DNA of 64,000 nucleotides from Polynucleobacter sp. GWA2_45_21 (GCF_001830325.1 NZ_MHZG01000001.1:558001-622000), one strand, 5' to 3'. Shown: positions 34,656 to 43,794, numbered from the stretch's first letter. The notes: generated from the sequence alone by a model not told the origin. Made by a program: numbers and translations.

Positions 34656-35510
34656 TTACATCCAGTAAACAGCGATGTAGAGACCAAGCCAGACAACGTC
34701 AACGAAGTGCCAGTACCAAGCGGCACCTTCAAACGCAAAATGATTGTCAGCAGTGAAGTCACCACGAATCATTCGACGCAACACAATAGCTAACATTAAG
34801 CCACCCAGGAATACGTGGAAGCCATGGAAGCCAGTCAACATAAAGAAGGTTGAGCCATATACGCCTGAAGTGAGCTTTAAGTTCAAGGCATGATATGCAT
34901 GGTAGTACTCATACATCTGAAAACCCAAGAAGATAATGCCAAGGCCAACCGTTGCAGCCAAACCATTAATGGCTTTCTTCATGTGATTTTCACGAATCGC
35001 GTGATGGGCGTACGTAACAGTCACACCTGAAGACAAGAGCAACAAGGTATTAATAGTTGGGATTGGCCATGGGCCCATGGTCGTGAATTTCTCTACCAAG
35101 CCTGCTGGACCATCATTAGGCCAAACCGCCGTGAAATCAGGCCAGAGTAATTTACTTTCGACGTCACCCATCCAAGGCATCGCAATATTACGCGCATAGA
35201 ACAAAGCCGCAAAGAATGCTCCGAAGAACATAATCTCGGAGAAGATGAACCAAGCCATTGACCAGCGATAGGAGATATCTACGTTTACACCGTTTTTGCC
35301 AGCATTAGACTCGGCAATCGTGTCACCAAACCAGTTATAGAGCACGAACAAAACCCAGAGCACACCAACTGCAGTTACTGGGCCACCCCAGGCTGCATGG
35401 TTTACCCAGCCAGACATTCCAGCGCCAAAAGCAAGCAAGCCTAAAGCTGCAGATGCTGGATGACTGGATAGCCCAGGAACGAAATAGTAAGGGGTTGAAT
35501 TGGATGACAT
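34656..35510 (-). CDS. ctaE: Cytochrome c oxidase subunit III
   Basis: Seven-helix structural subunit of the aa3/caa3 oxidase. The 284-residue protein has WFIFSEIMFFGAFFAALFYAR, SSGVTVTYAHHAI, TGFHGFHVFLGG and WHFVDVVWLGLYIAVYW at the end. ATG 35510 was chosen; an upstream in-frame start at 35528 adds six residues. It is the last gene of the oxidase structural operon. Confidence 0.97.
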   Translation of the reverse strand: MSSNSTPYYFVPGLSSHPASAALGLLAFGAGMSGWVNHAAWGGPVTAVGVLWVLFVLYNWFGDTIAESNAGKNGVNVDISYRWSMAWFIFSEIMFFGAFFAALFYARNIAMPWMGDVESKLLWPDFTAVWPNDGPAGLVEKFTTMGPWPIPTINTLLLLSSGVTVTYAHHAIRENHMKKAINGLAATVGLGIIFLGFQMYEYYHAYHALNLKLTSGVYGSTFFMLTGFHGFHVFLGGLMLAIVLRRMIRGDFTADNHFAFEGAAWYWHFVDVVWLGLYIAVYWM

Positions 35511-35539
35511 CTTATTCTCTCTATTCAATCAAAAAATAA

Positions 35540-35734
35540 TCAATGGGACACAACTGCTTTAACTATTAAGAGGAGTACGCCCATAAAAATCAAGGCACCT
35601 AAAACTCCCGCAATAACAATGTGGACAAAACTTAATGAAGCTACATCTTCCTGCAATCCTGATTTCTTACGCACACCCAAAAAAGCCCACAATACAGCGA
35701 TCATGGATTGCATAAAAGTACTTTTCTTGCTCAT
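35540..35734 (-). CDS. Small membrane protein (DUF2970)
   Basis: A 64-residue protein with FLGVRKKSGLQEDVASL, the family hallmark, followed by one strong C-terminal helix. It lies between cox11 and coxC, overlaps cox11 by four bases, and is regularly found in betaproteobacterial oxidase operons. Function unknown. Confidence 0.87.
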   Translation of the reverse strand: MSKKSTFMQSMIAVLWAFLGVRKKSGLQEDVASLSFVHIVIAGVLGALIFMGVLLLIVKAVVSH

Positions 35735-36324
35735 GACGTCGTTTTCGATTTAGGAGTTGTTGAGCCTGCTGGCTGCTGACCAACACCTAACTCAAAGAAG
35801 GTGTACGACAAGGTAATCGTTTTCACATCCGCAGGCAGTCCCGCATCAATCACAAACAGGACAGGCATCTTTTTCATTTCATGAGCTGCCAAGGTTTGCT
35901 GCTGAAAACAAAAACACTCTAATTTGGTGAAGAACTCCATGGCGCTTTTAGGCGCATAACTTGGTATCGCTTGAGCATCCACTGGGCGATTCAAGTTATT
36001 TGTAACTTCGTAAACAATCTCGGTCATCTCGCCTGGATGCACCTCTAAAAAGTTCTTTACCGGGCGAAATGTAAATGGGCCGCGACTATTGGAATCAAAC
36101 TCAATAGTTACCTTGCGGGAATAATCAACCTGGGTATTGCCTACCTTGTTTGCACTGTAAGCCCGGATACCGTAGTCATTCTTGCTGGTGACTACGTTGA
36201 TGCCAGTCACTTCACACAAGGCCTTATACATTGGAACTAGCGCATATCCAAAACCAAACATCATCACAGAAGCGATCAATAGCTTCAACAAGATTTGGCG
36301 ATTAACGGAGGCGATAGCAGACAT
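35731..36324 (-). CDS. ctaG: Cytochrome c oxidase assembly protein CtaG/Cox11
   Basis: Delivers copper to the CuB site of subunit I. The 197-residue protein has one N-terminal anchor helix (about 12-30) and a periplasmic domain with the CFCF copper motif in LECFCFQQQTL. It lies just downstream of the subunit I gene and a 43-residue membrane protein. Confidence 0.96.
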   Translation of the reverse strand: MSAIASVNRQILLKLLIASVMMFGFGYALVPMYKALCEVTGINVVTSKNDYGIRAYSANKVGNTQVDYSRKVTIEFDSNSRGPFTFRPVKNFLEVHPGEMTEIVYEVTNNLNRPVDAQAIPSYAPKSAMEFFTKLECFCFQQQTLAAHEMKKMPVLFVIDAGLPADVKTITLSYTFFELGVGQQPAGSTTPKSKTTS

Positions 36325-36339
36325 AATTATGCAAGGGCC

Positions 36340-36471
36340 TTAACCCAGTACGCTCCGTTTAATTACGATACCGACAAAGAAAACCAGGGCAACGCTTAAA
36401 AGGATAAAACCCAATCTGCGATTGCTAGCAGATTGGGATTTGTGTGCGGCCAATTTAGATTCCTGCAGCAT
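36340..36471 (-). CDS. Cytochrome oxidase small assembly protein
   Basis: A 43-residue protein starting MLQESKLAAHKSQ with a single C-terminal helix (LGFILLSVALVFFVGIVI). It overlaps the end of coxA by 17 bases in another frame. Small single-helix proteins of this kind lie between the coxA and cox11 genes in Burkholderiales. The size, helix and exact fit between flanking genes support a real gene; its role is unproven. Confidence 0.72.
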   Translation of the reverse strand: MLQESKLAAHKSQSASNRRLGFILLSVALVFFVGIVIKRSVLG

Positions 36472-38074
36472 GCAACTCTTTAGCATCAGGAGGTGTTTCA
36501 AATGTGTGATGTGGAGCAGGCGATGGAATTGTCCACTCCAAACCTTTAGCACCATCCCATGGCTTCATTGGTGCTTTTTCGCCTTTACCGTTGTAAGCTG
36601 GCAAGACAACAAAGAGCAAGAAATACACTTGTGCCAAACCAAAACCAAGCGCACCAATCGAAGCGATCATATTGAAATCAGCAAACTGAGTTGGGTAATC
36701 AGCATAACGACGTGGCATACCTGCTAAGCCCAAGAAGTGCATTGGGAAGAAGGTGATGTTGAAGAAAATCATGGAAGCCCAGAAATGGATCTTGCCGCGA
36801 GTTTCATTAGCCATGTAGCCAGTCCACTTTGGACACCAGTAGTAGAAGCCAGCGAACATTGCGAACAATGAACCTGCTACCAATACGTAGTGGAAGTGGG
36901 CAACAACGTAATAAGTATCTTGAACACCAATATCAATTGGAGCCATTGCCAAGATCAAACCTGTGAAACCACCCATCGTAAATACGAAGATAAAGCCAAC
37001 AGACCACAACATTGGAGTTTCGAAAGTCATCGAACCCTTCCACATTGTCGCAACCCAGTTAAAAATCTTCACGCCAGTTGGAACGGCGATCAACATAGTT
37101 GCGTACATGAAGAACAGCTGACCTGTTACTGGCATACCGGTTGCAAACATGTGGTGAGCCCAAACGATGAATGACAAGATCGCAATGGATGCAGTTGCAT
37201 AAACCATGGAGCTGTAGCCAAACAATGTTTTTCTGGAGAATGCAGGAACGATTTCGCTAATGATTCCGAATGCTGGAAGAATCATGATATATACCTCTGG
37301 GTGACCGAAGAACCAGAAAATATGCTGGAACATGATTGGGTCACCACCGCCAACTGCGGAGAAGAAAGAAGTACCGAAATGACGATCTGTCAGAACCATG
37401 GTAATTGCACCAGCCAATACTGGCATTACAGCGATCAACAAATAAGCAGTAATCAACCAAGTCCAGCAGAACATTGGCATCTTCATCAATGTCAAGCCAG
37501 GAGCACGCATGTTCAAGATGGTCACGATGATGTTAATCGAACCCATGATGGAAGAAGCACCCAATAAGTGGAGTGCAAAAATACCCATATCTAAACCTGG
37601 GCCCATCTGTGAAGTCAACGGAGCATACAAAGTCCAACCGCCTGCAGGAGCGCCGCCTGGAGCTAAGAATGAGCCGAACAATAAGCAAGCTGCTACCGGA
37701 AGAATCCAGAAGCTAAAGTTGTTCATACGAGCAAAGGCCATATCGGATGCGCCGATTTGCAAAGGAATCATCCAGTTTGCAAAGCCAACGAATGCCGGCA
37801 TGATCGCGCCGAACACCATCACCAAACCGTGCATGGTGGTTAATTGGTTGAAGAACTCTGGACGCAAGAACTGCAAACCCGGTTGGAATAATTCCAAACG
37901 AATTCCCAAAGCCATAACGCCACCAGCCATCAAACTCACGAATGAGAAGATGAGGTACATCGTGCCGATGTCTTTGTGGTTGGTTGCAAACAACCAACGA
38001 CGCCAACCATGTGGCGTGTGATCATCATGCGCGTGATCGTGTGCGTGATCGTGGGTGGTAGAGACTGTGCTCAT
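36455..38074 (-). CDS. ctaD: Cytochrome c oxidase subunit I
   Basis: Catalytic subunit of the proton-pumping aa3-type oxidase. The 539-residue protein has about 12 helices; haem-copper ligands include the His in LTTMHGLVMVFG, WFFGHPEVYIM (CuB His and cross-linked Tyr), the HH pair in VWAHHMFATG, and VAHFHYVLVAGSLFA. The N-terminus is His/Asp-rich before the first helix. The residues are complete, so the enzyme should be active. Confidence 0.98.
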   Translation of the reverse strand: MSTVSTTHDHAHDHAHDDHTPHGWRRWLFATNHKDIGTMYLIFSFVSLMAGGVMALGIRLELFQPGLQFLRPEFFNQLTTMHGLVMVFGAIMPAFVGFANWMIPLQIGASDMAFARMNNFSFWILPVAACLLFGSFLAPGGAPAGGWTLYAPLTSQMGPGLDMGIFALHLLGASSIMGSINIIVTILNMRAPGLTLMKMPMFCWTWLITAYLLIAVMPVLAGAITMVLTDRHFGTSFFSAVGGGDPIMFQHIFWFFGHPEVYIMILPAFGIISEIVPAFSRKTLFGYSSMVYATASIAILSFIVWAHHMFATGMPVTGQLFFMYATMLIAVPTGVKIFNWVATMWKGSMTFETPMLWSVGFIFVFTMGGFTGLILAMAPIDIGVQDTYYVVAHFHYVLVAGSLFAMFAGFYYWCPKWTGYMANETRGKIHFWASMIFFNITFFPMHFLGLAGMPRRYADYPTQFADFNMIASIGALGFGLAQVYFLLFVVLPAYNGKGEKAPMKPWDGAKGLEWTIPSPAPHHTFETPPDAKELHAAGI

Positions 38075-38114
38075 GGATTACTCCGGTTTAGTTTGATCTG
38101 TATTAATAAATAAA

Positions 38115-39272
38115 TTACTTGCCTGCGCGTGCAGAGACAATATCTTGGGTCTGAATAACCTCACCCGTTTTATTGCCCCATGCATTGCGGGTATAAGTCA
38201 TTACTGCAGCAATATCGCCATCAGAAATTACGCCAGCCCACTTTGGCATCGCTCCCTTGCCGTTGATGAGAATGTTGTACTGGGCCGCTTTAGGTCCAAG
38301 CACCATCTTGCTTCCATCCAAGGCCGGGAAAGCGCCAGCGCCTTTTCCGTTTGGCTGGTGGCATGCTGCGCAATTGGCTGCATATACCTTGGCGCCACGT
38401 TCTTTTTGCTCATCCAGGGTGTAAACCTTTGATGGATCATCAGAAGCTGCACCCATTTCTTTTTTCTTCTCTGCTACCCACTTGGTGTAGTCATCTTGTG
38501 AAACTACATTGACTACGATAGGCATAAAGGCATGCTCAGCACCACACAACTCTGAACATTGACCGCGGAATTTACCAATGGTCTCTGCACGGAACCAAGT
38601 GTCACGTACAAAGCCAGGAATCGCATCTTGCTTTACGCCAAATGCAGGGATAGTCCAAGAGTGAATCACGTCATTAGCTGTAGTAATCAGACGAATCTTT
38701 TTACCAACAGGTACAACCATTTCGTTATCTACTTCCATCAAGTAGGTGTTGGATTTAGGCTCTAAATTATTGATCGCCTCGCGTGAAGTAGACATCGTAG
38801 ATAAGAAGCTAATGCCTTCACCTTCACCTTTGATGTAGTCGTAACCCCACTTCCACTGGTAACCAGTGGTCTTAATGGTGATATCTGAATTCGTGGTGTC
38901 TTTCATTGCAACAACTGTTTTTGTTGCTGGCAAAGCCATGCCGATCACAATTAGCAATGGAATCACTGTCCAGATGATCTCAACAGTGGTGCTTTCGTGG
39001 AATGAGGCAGATTTTGCACCCAATGATTTGCGATGCTTGAGGATGGAATAGAACATCACCCCAAAAACGCCCACAAAAATGAGAGCGCAAATAATCAACA
39101 TCATCCAATGCAACCAATGGATTTCTTGCATGATTTTTGTTGCAGGGGCAGTGAAGTTCAGCTGATTGACGGCTGGGCCGCCTGGCATATCTTCAGCGGC
39201 TTGCGCAAGCGCCGTGCCAAAGGCTGCTACTAAATAGAGCGAAGCCCTAGTGACTTTTCCAAATAAATTCAT
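38115..39272 (-). CDS. ctaC: Cytochrome c oxidase subunit II with fused cytochrome c (caa3 type)
   Basis: Electron-entry subunit. The 385-residue protein has a signal peptide, two helices (about 50-115), a CuA domain with CSELCGAEHAFM (about residue 240), and a C-terminal class I cytochrome c domain with CAACH (about residue 300) and a later Met ligand region (GAMPKWAG). It is the first gene of the operon, after an AGAGAATAAG leader end and a good promoter. Confidence 0.97.
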   Translation of the reverse strand: MNLFGKVTRASLYLVAAFGTALAQAAEDMPGGPAVNQLNFTAPATKIMQEIHWLHWMMLIICALIFVGVFGVMFYSILKHRKSLGAKSASFHESTTVEIIWTVIPLLIVIGMALPATKTVVAMKDTTNSDITIKTTGYQWKWGYDYIKGEGEGISFLSTMSTSREAINNLEPKSNTYLMEVDNEMVVPVGKKIRLITTANDVIHSWTIPAFGVKQDAIPGFVRDTWFRAETIGKFRGQCSELCGAEHAFMPIVVNVVSQDDYTKWVAEKKKEMGAASDDPSKVYTLDEQKERGAKVYAANCAACHQPNGKGAGAFPALDGSKMVLGPKAAQYNILINGKGAMPKWAGVISDGDIAAVMTYTRNAWGNKTGEVIQTQDIVSARAGK

Positions 39273-39361
39273 CTTATTCTCTGTTTATTGTCGTGAACTT
39301 CTGCGGCAATACAGCCTCAGAAAGCCCAAAAAAACGGTATCAAGCAATTCAACTAGCGCTA

Positions 39362-39390
39362 ATTATAGGGTTATTTAGACTCAACAACAA
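39362..39390 (-). promoter_or_regulatory. Promoter of the cytochrome oxidase operon
   Basis: Minus strand: TTGTTG (39385-39390), 17-base spacer, TATAAT (39362-39367), then about 90 bases to the coxB ATG. Optimal spacing and a consensus -10. This operon has a normal leader. Confidence 0.7.
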
Positions 39391-39396
39391 ACGGGG

Positions 39397-39431
39397 TAAA
39401 CCATGTCAGCCTCAATCTTGGCAATGGTTTA
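39397..39431. repeat. Inverted repeat upstream of the oxidase promoter
   Basis: TAAACCAT (39397-39404) and ATGGTTTA (39424-39431), with inner GCC/GGC pairing. It sits just upstream of the -35 of the oxidase operon and just past the stop of the upstream methyltransferase gene, so it could be an operator or a weak terminator. Confidence 0.45.
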
Positions 39432-39452
39432 AAAGATAGTAAGCACTCACAC

Positions 39453-40256
39453 TTAAGCAGAATCACTGCTAGTCTTGCGTCCGATTTGATTTGGATCAAT
39501 ATAGGCAACATGATCTTGTGGTTTAGCAAGGTTTTTACCTAAAGCCCAAGCATGTCCATAGACCACCTCTAAGGTGAGTTTGCTGGGCAATTGAGTGAAT
39601 TGAGCATCATTTTTATCTTCTACAGCGAGCAGATTTAATGCCTTGGCATCTGATAGCAGCAGTGCATCTGAGTCGTAATCCAGCTTTAAAAACTCCATAT
39701 CCATTACAGGATCAGAAAAACGCTCGCCCAAGAGAGCATCTCCCATGTCGTGCATATCCCAGGGGCTAGGCAAGTTCCGAATTGGCAATTGTTGAGCCAA
39801 GGATTCAGACCTGAGTTCTTTAGCGGTATCGGGACCTAAATAACTCAAGGTCAGTAAGCCACCTTCTTTAAGCACTCGCCAGCACTCCTTCAAGAAATGC
39901 TTAGGGTCGGCCAAATTCTGAATCAATAGAACACTCACTACTAAATCTACAGAATTGCTAGGAAGATTAATACTTCCCGTTTTCATATAGTCCTCTAGAG
40001 AAACTACAGCAGTAGATTTCATTTTGGAATTCCAAAAACGAGTCAGTCTCAATTTATATAAATCGAAACCTGATAGCTCACTTTCTGGCGCACTATGAAA
40101 ACGAATTCCAGGAAAACGTTTTGTCAGAAAAGGGGCATGCGCTCCAGGGAAATCTGGAATCAACAATACATCTTTTACCTCCAACTTCACGATGTCTAAT
40201 TTTTGCAGCATGCGGGCTGCAATTTCATCCTGAAGCCATCTGATTGATTGGGTCAT
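39453..40256 (-). CDS. SAM-dependent methyltransferase (BioC-like)
   Basis: A 267-residue class I methyltransferase. The N-terminus (TQSIRWLQDEIAARMLQKLDIVK) matches the BioC/NDUFAF5 group; VDLVVSVLLIQNLADPKHFLKECWRVLKEGG is the motif II-III region. The glycine-rich SAM motif is degenerate (VLLIPDFPGAHAP), so SAM binding should be tested. Other bio genes are not present here. ATG 40256 was chosen because a -10 box ends six bases before it. It is divergent from comF by 23 bp. Confidence 0.75.
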   Translation of the reverse strand: MTQSIRWLQDEIAARMLQKLDIVKLEVKDVLLIPDFPGAHAPFLTKRFPGIRFHSAPESELSGFDLYKLRLTRFWNSKMKSTAVVSLEDYMKTGSINLPSNSVDLVVSVLLIQNLADPKHFLKECWRVLKEGGLLTLSYLGPDTAKELRSESLAQQLPIRNLPSPWDMHDMGDALLGERFSDPVMDMEFLKLDYDSDALLLSDAKALNLLAVEDKNDAQFTQLPSKLTLEVVYGHAWALGKNLAKPQDHVAYIDPNQIGRKTSSDSA

Positions 40257-40262
40257 TGGCTC

Positions 40263-40270
40263 AGTATACT
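40263..40270. promoter_or_regulatory. Shared palindromic -10 (AGTATACT) between methyltransferase gene and comF
   Basis: Minus strand: TATACT (40263-40268)-GAGCCA-ATG. Plus strand: TATACT (40265-40270), then nine bases to the comF ATG at 40280. One palindrome can serve both divergent genes. Confidence 0.5.
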
Positions 40271-40279
40271 CAGCAGCCC

Positions 40280-41041
40280 ATGCATCCAATAGAGAATATT
40301 TTCCAAGCAGTCTGTTCTCACCTTCTACCCAGCGCTTGCATTATTTGTGGCAGATTTCAGCAACTCACTCTCTGCAAAAATTGCTCCACCATATTGGAAT
40401 CAGAACAACTATTGAATTACGAATGCTGCCAGCAATGCGGCCTTACTCTTCAAGTGGATGAGCTAAAAGAAAACACATGCCGAGAGTGTTGTACCAACCC
40501 ACCCTACTTTGATGCAACTTACTGCTTAGATCGATATGATGGCAAACTGCAATCAGCATTGCATCAACTGAAATATCAGCGTCGACTGGCATATGCACAT
40601 GGCTTGGCATCCACATGGAATGCCCTGCTTGCAAAGAGGCTCATAACAACCCAAGCAGACTATCTTCTTCCGGTACCGCTGAGCCAAGAAAAACTCTGTG
40701 CCCGAGGCTTTAATCAAAGTTGGGAGTTAGCTAGACGGATTAGTTGCGATAAACGCATTCGTAAAAACCCACATATCTTGAAGCGCCATCACAGCGCGCA
40801 GCATCAGGCTCAAGGGAATCGTGCTGGTCGTCAAATCGCCATTCAAGATATGTTTTATATCAACCCGCAGTACCAGGGACAACTAGAGTCTGCTTCTGTC
40901 ATTGTGTTTGATGACGTGATGACTAGCGGAGCAACCTTAAATGAAATCGCGCGCATATTGAAGGACAATGGGGCATCTCGTGTTATTAATTGGGTTTTAC
41001 TAAGAACACTTCGTCCATCACAAAGATCTGAGTATGTTTAA
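40280..41041 (+). CDS. ComF family protein (phosphoribosyltransferase fold)
   Basis: A 253-residue protein with an N-terminal zinc module (CIICGRF...LCKNC, CQQCGL...CREC) and a C-terminal type I phosphoribosyltransferase domain with the PRPP loop VIVFDDVMTSGATLNEIA. In naturally competent bacteria ComF/GntX homologues help take up DNA; other competence genes are not in the window. ATG 40280 was used; an upstream in-frame ATG at 40244 would overlap the divergent gene. It overlaps trmL by eight bases. Confidence 0.9.
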   Translation: MHPIENIFQAVCSHLLPSACIICGRFQQLTLCKNCSTILESEQLLNYECCQQCGLTLQVDELKENTCRECCTNPPYFDATYCLDRYDGKLQSALHQLKYQRRLAYAHGLASTWNALLAKRLITTQADYLLPVPLSQEKLCARGFNQSWELARRISCDKRIRKNPHILKRHHSAQHQAQGNRAGRQIAIQDMFYINPQYQGQLESASVIVFDDVMTSGATLNEIARILKDNGASRVINWVLLRTLRPSQRSEYV

Positions 41042-41504
41042 CATTGTTTTATTCGAACCAGAAATTCCGCCCAATACAGGCAACATCATTCGCCTGTGTG
41101 CAAACACGGGCGCAAAGTTACACCTCATCGAGCCGCTTGGTTTTCCCATGGAAGATGCCAAACTTCGCAGAGCAGGGCTGGACTATCATGAGTTCGCTAA
41201 AGTAAAAGTTCATAAAAACTGGGCGCAATTTCTGATTGATGAAAAACCTCAGCCCGAGAGAATGTTTGCTCTGACTACCAAAGGATCTGGGAAGTTTCAT
41301 GATGGCAACTATTTGCCAAATGACTATTTTATTTTTGGCTCAGAAACCAAAGGCATTAATGACGAAGTGAGAAGCTCAATCCCGACGCCCAATCAAATGC
41401 GCTTAGCGATGCAAGATAGTAGTCGCAGCTTGAATCTCTCAAATACGGTAGCGATTGTGGTGTATGAAGCATGGCGCCAAAACGGATTGCTTGGCGGAAA
41501 TTAA
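41034..41504 (+). CDS. trmL: tRNA (cytidine/uridine-34 2'-O)-methyltransferase
   Basis: SPOUT enzyme methylating the wobble ribose of certain leucine tRNAs. The 156-residue protein has the knotted-fold motifs EPEIPPNTGNIIRLCANTG, FGSETKGI and SLNLSNTVAIVVYE. It is convergent with gpsA (5 bp gap). Confidence 0.95.
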   Translation: MFNIVLFEPEIPPNTGNIIRLCANTGAKLHLIEPLGFPMEDAKLRRAGLDYHEFAKVKVHKNWAQFLIDEKPQPERMFALTTKGSGKFHDGNYLPNDYFIFGSETKGINDEVRSSIPTPNQMRLAMQDSSRSLNLSNTVAIVVYEAWRQNGLLGGN

Positions 41505-41509
41505 GAAAC

Positions 41510-42532
41510 TTAAACTTCAACCTTGGGGTCGCGCCCCATCAGTTTTTTTACTGCTTCATGCGGTGAGAGCTTTCCAGACAAGACCTCCCCCATCATGGCG
41601 GTGATTGGCATCTCTACACCCAAGCGAGTCGCCAGATTTCCGACTGCAGAGGCGCACAGTACGCCCTCAGCAACATGTCCTAAGTTACCCAAAATTTCAG
41701 GTAGAGGTTTTCCTGCAGCAAGCGCCAAACCAACTCGACGATTGCGTGAAAGATCACCAGTAGCAGTCAAAATCAAATCGCCAACACCAGTCAATCCCAT
41801 ACAGGTCTCTGGTCGACCGCCAGCAGCCTTCACTAGACGCATCATTTCTGCAAGGCCACGAGTTAATACTGCAGCACGCGCATTTAAGCCAAGATCTAAA
41901 CCATCGCCAATACCAGCTGCAATTGCAAGAACGTTTTTAATTGCGCCGCCCAGCTCAACACCAACTAAATCGTCGCTCGCATAGATACGCATATTGCCGT
42001 GATGAAATGCGCCTTGAACAATGTCGCATAAGGCGTTTGATTTACTAGCAATGGTTAATGCACAGGGCATTCCATTGCCAACTTCTTGCGCAAAACTAGG
42101 TCCGGATAAAGCGCCGTAAGAATGCTGAAGACCATGACTATGTAACTGATCTTCACGCGCTACTACCTGGTGTGGCAACAAAGTAGTACTGGGCTCTAAA
42201 CCTTTGCACAACCAAACGATATTTAGCGGATGCTTTGCGAGGCGCAATACCTGCGCTACCGTTTCTGACAACCCTGACATTGGAGTCGCAATGACCAAAA
42301 GATCATTTTCAGAAAGGCGTTCGATAGCCCGCTCAAAACTCTCCTCTAATTGCAAGCCCTTAGGCAAGATAACGCCAGGCAAATAATCTGCATTCTCGCC
42401 CGACTTTTGAATATCTCTTAACTGCTCGGCACTTCTCGACCACAAACACACGTCGCCTGACTGAAGATGGCGCGCAGCTTGCGCGGCCATAGCAGTGCCC
42501 CATGAACCAGCTCCAAGCAGCGTCACTTTCAT
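41510..42532 (-). CDS. gpsA: Glycerol-3-phosphate dehydrogenase [NAD(P)+]
   Basis: Makes sn-glycerol 3-phosphate for phospholipid synthesis. The 340-residue protein has the Rossmann motif GAGSWGTAMA at the N-terminus, LSGPSFAQEV, and the catalytic region VELGGAIKNVLAIAAGI with the active-site lysine. It follows secB. Confidence 0.96.
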   Translation of the reverse strand: MKVTLLGAGSWGTAMAAQAARHLQSGDVCLWSRSAEQLRDIQKSGENADYLPGVILPKGLQLEESFERAIERLSENDLLVIATPMSGLSETVAQVLRLAKHPLNIVWLCKGLEPSTTLLPHQVVAREDQLHSHGLQHSYGALSGPSFAQEVGNGMPCALTIASKSNALCDIVQGAFHHGNMRIYASDDLVGVELGGAIKNVLAIAAGIGDGLDLGLNARAAVLTRGLAEMMRLVKAAGGRPETCMGLTGVGDLILTATGDLSRNRRVGLALAAGKPLPEILGNLGHVAEGVLCASAVGNLATRLGVEMPITAMMGEVLSGKLSPHEAVKKLMGRDPKVEV

Positions 42533-42558
42533 GATCTGTGAGCTTTAACTAATTCAGC

Positions 42559-43080
42559 TTAGTGAGGAAGAATGATTTTGCTTTCATCGGTAGAGCCACC
42601 TTCCGTTGCGGCAGCTTGTGCAGCCTGCATCAGGCGATGTTCGTACATACCGTGGAAGTTAATCTCATTCAAATGTATTGGCTGGAAACCAGCGCGGCTG
42701 ATGGTATCAGCAATATTTGAGCGCAAGTAAGGATACAAAATTGTTGGACATGCAATACCTAACATGGGATCAATCTGCTCTGGAGGAATATTGCTAAATT
42801 CAAAAATACCAGCTTGCTTTGCTTCAACCAAAAACAGCACTTTGCTTTCTACTTTGGCGGTTACTGTCGCAATTAAAGCAACCTCAAAAATCTCATCACC
42901 CAAACGAGTAACGGCAACATCCACCTCAACCTCTACTTGAGGCTCAGCTGCGACCAATAAAATTTGTGGGGCGTGTGGCTGCTCTAAAGACAAGTCTTTG
43001 AGGTAAATACGTTGAATACGAAAACCAGGCTCTTTTGAATTTTCAGCTGCGTCTGGAGCGGAAGTAGTTTGATCAGTCAT
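42559..43080 (-). CDS. secB: Protein-export chaperone SecB
   Basis: Tetrameric chaperone handing precursors to SecA. The 173-residue protein has [19 protein letters not shown] at the N-terminus, [22 protein letters not shown] and a C-terminal tail. The unit rhodanese-grxC-secB-gpsA is a conserved proteobacterial arrangement. Confidence 0.97.
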   Translation of the reverse strand: MTDQTTSAPDAAENSKEPGFRIQRIYLKDLSLEQPHAPQILLVAAEPQVEVEVDVAVTRLGDEIFEVALIATVTAKVESKVLFLVEAKQAGIFEFSNIPPEQIDPMLGIACPTILYPYLRSNIADTISRAGFQPIHLNEINFHGMYEHRLMQAAQAAATEGGSTDESKIILPH

Positions 43081-43102
43081 GGAAAACTTTCTGAGTAAAT
43101 TT

Positions 43103-43357
43103 TTAAGCTAATAGTGGATCAAGTTGGCCGGCACGATCTAAGGCGACTAGATCGTCATAACCACCAACATGGGTTTCACCGATATAAATTTGCGGCACTG
43201 TACGACGGCCTGTCCGAGTCATCATGATTTCGCGCTGCGCAGGATCACGATCAATCAAGATCTTCTCTAGATTGGTAACACCCTTTTTCTGCAAAAGCTT
43301 CTCTGCCATAACGCAGTAAGGACAAACCTGGGTGCTGTACATCATGACTGGTGGCAT
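43103..43357 (-). CDS. grxC: Glutaredoxin 3
   Basis: Small thiol-disulfide oxidoreductase using glutathione. The 84-residue protein has the CPYC active site ([16 protein letters not shown]), the TVPQIYI cis-Pro motif and [10 protein letters not shown] for glutathione binding. Glutathione synthesis genes are also in the window. Confidence 0.96.
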   Translation of the reverse strand: MPPVMMYSTQVCPYCVMAEKLLQKKGVTNLEKILIDRDPAQREIMMTRTGRRTVPQIYIGETHVGGYDDLVALDRAGQLDPLLA

Positions 43358-43374
43358 ATCTAAAACCCGCTAAA

Positions 43375-43788
43375 TTATTTGATTAATGGGAGGGCTGCAG
43401 CTTGCCAACCCTGAACGCCGCCGTCCAAAACCGCAACTTCAGAAAATCCCAGTTTCTTGAGCTCTGGAAGCGCTTTGCGGGCACTCACACCGGATTGGCA
43501 TACCAGAATGACCGGATTCTTACGATCCAGTTTGAGCTTGTCGAGTCCAGTAGAGATTCGGTCGGCCAAGATATGCTTAGACCCAGGCAGATGACCCGCT
43601 TTAAAGTCCGATTCTGGACGCAAGTCCAAAACAGCCGCTTTTCGGCGATTAATCCAAATAGTTGCCTCCGAAGGCGATAAGCCTTTTCCGCTAATAAGCG
43701 TAGATAATGTGGGGAGGAAGAGCGCTGCGCCCGAAACAAACAAGAGGGCGATAAGCGCTAGATTATCAATTTGCGTGAGAAAGTTCAT
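43375..43788 (-). CDS. Membrane-anchored rhodanese-like protein
   Basis: A 137-residue protein with an N-terminal helix (about 8-30) and a rhodanese domain whose active-site loop is CQSGVSARK. It resembles E. coli YibN, next to grxC and secB. Sulfur donor unknown. ATG 43788 was preferred over GTG 43791 because TATAAT ends six bases before it. Confidence 0.9.
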   Translation of the reverse strand: MNFLTQIDNLALIALLFVSGAALFLPTLSTLISGKGLSPSEATIWINRRKAAVLDLRPESDFKAGHLPGSKHILADRISTGLDKLKLDRKNPVILVCQSGVSARKALPELKKLGFSEVAVLDGGVQGWQAAALPLIK

Positions 43789-43794
43789 CACCGG

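Noticed and set aside
37509-38021. A 170-codon frame opposite coxA
   Set aside because: Shadow of coxA codon usage; no ribosome-binding site and no plausible protein features.
41523-41984. A 153-codon frame opposite gpsA
   Set aside because: Antisense shadow of a conserved gene.
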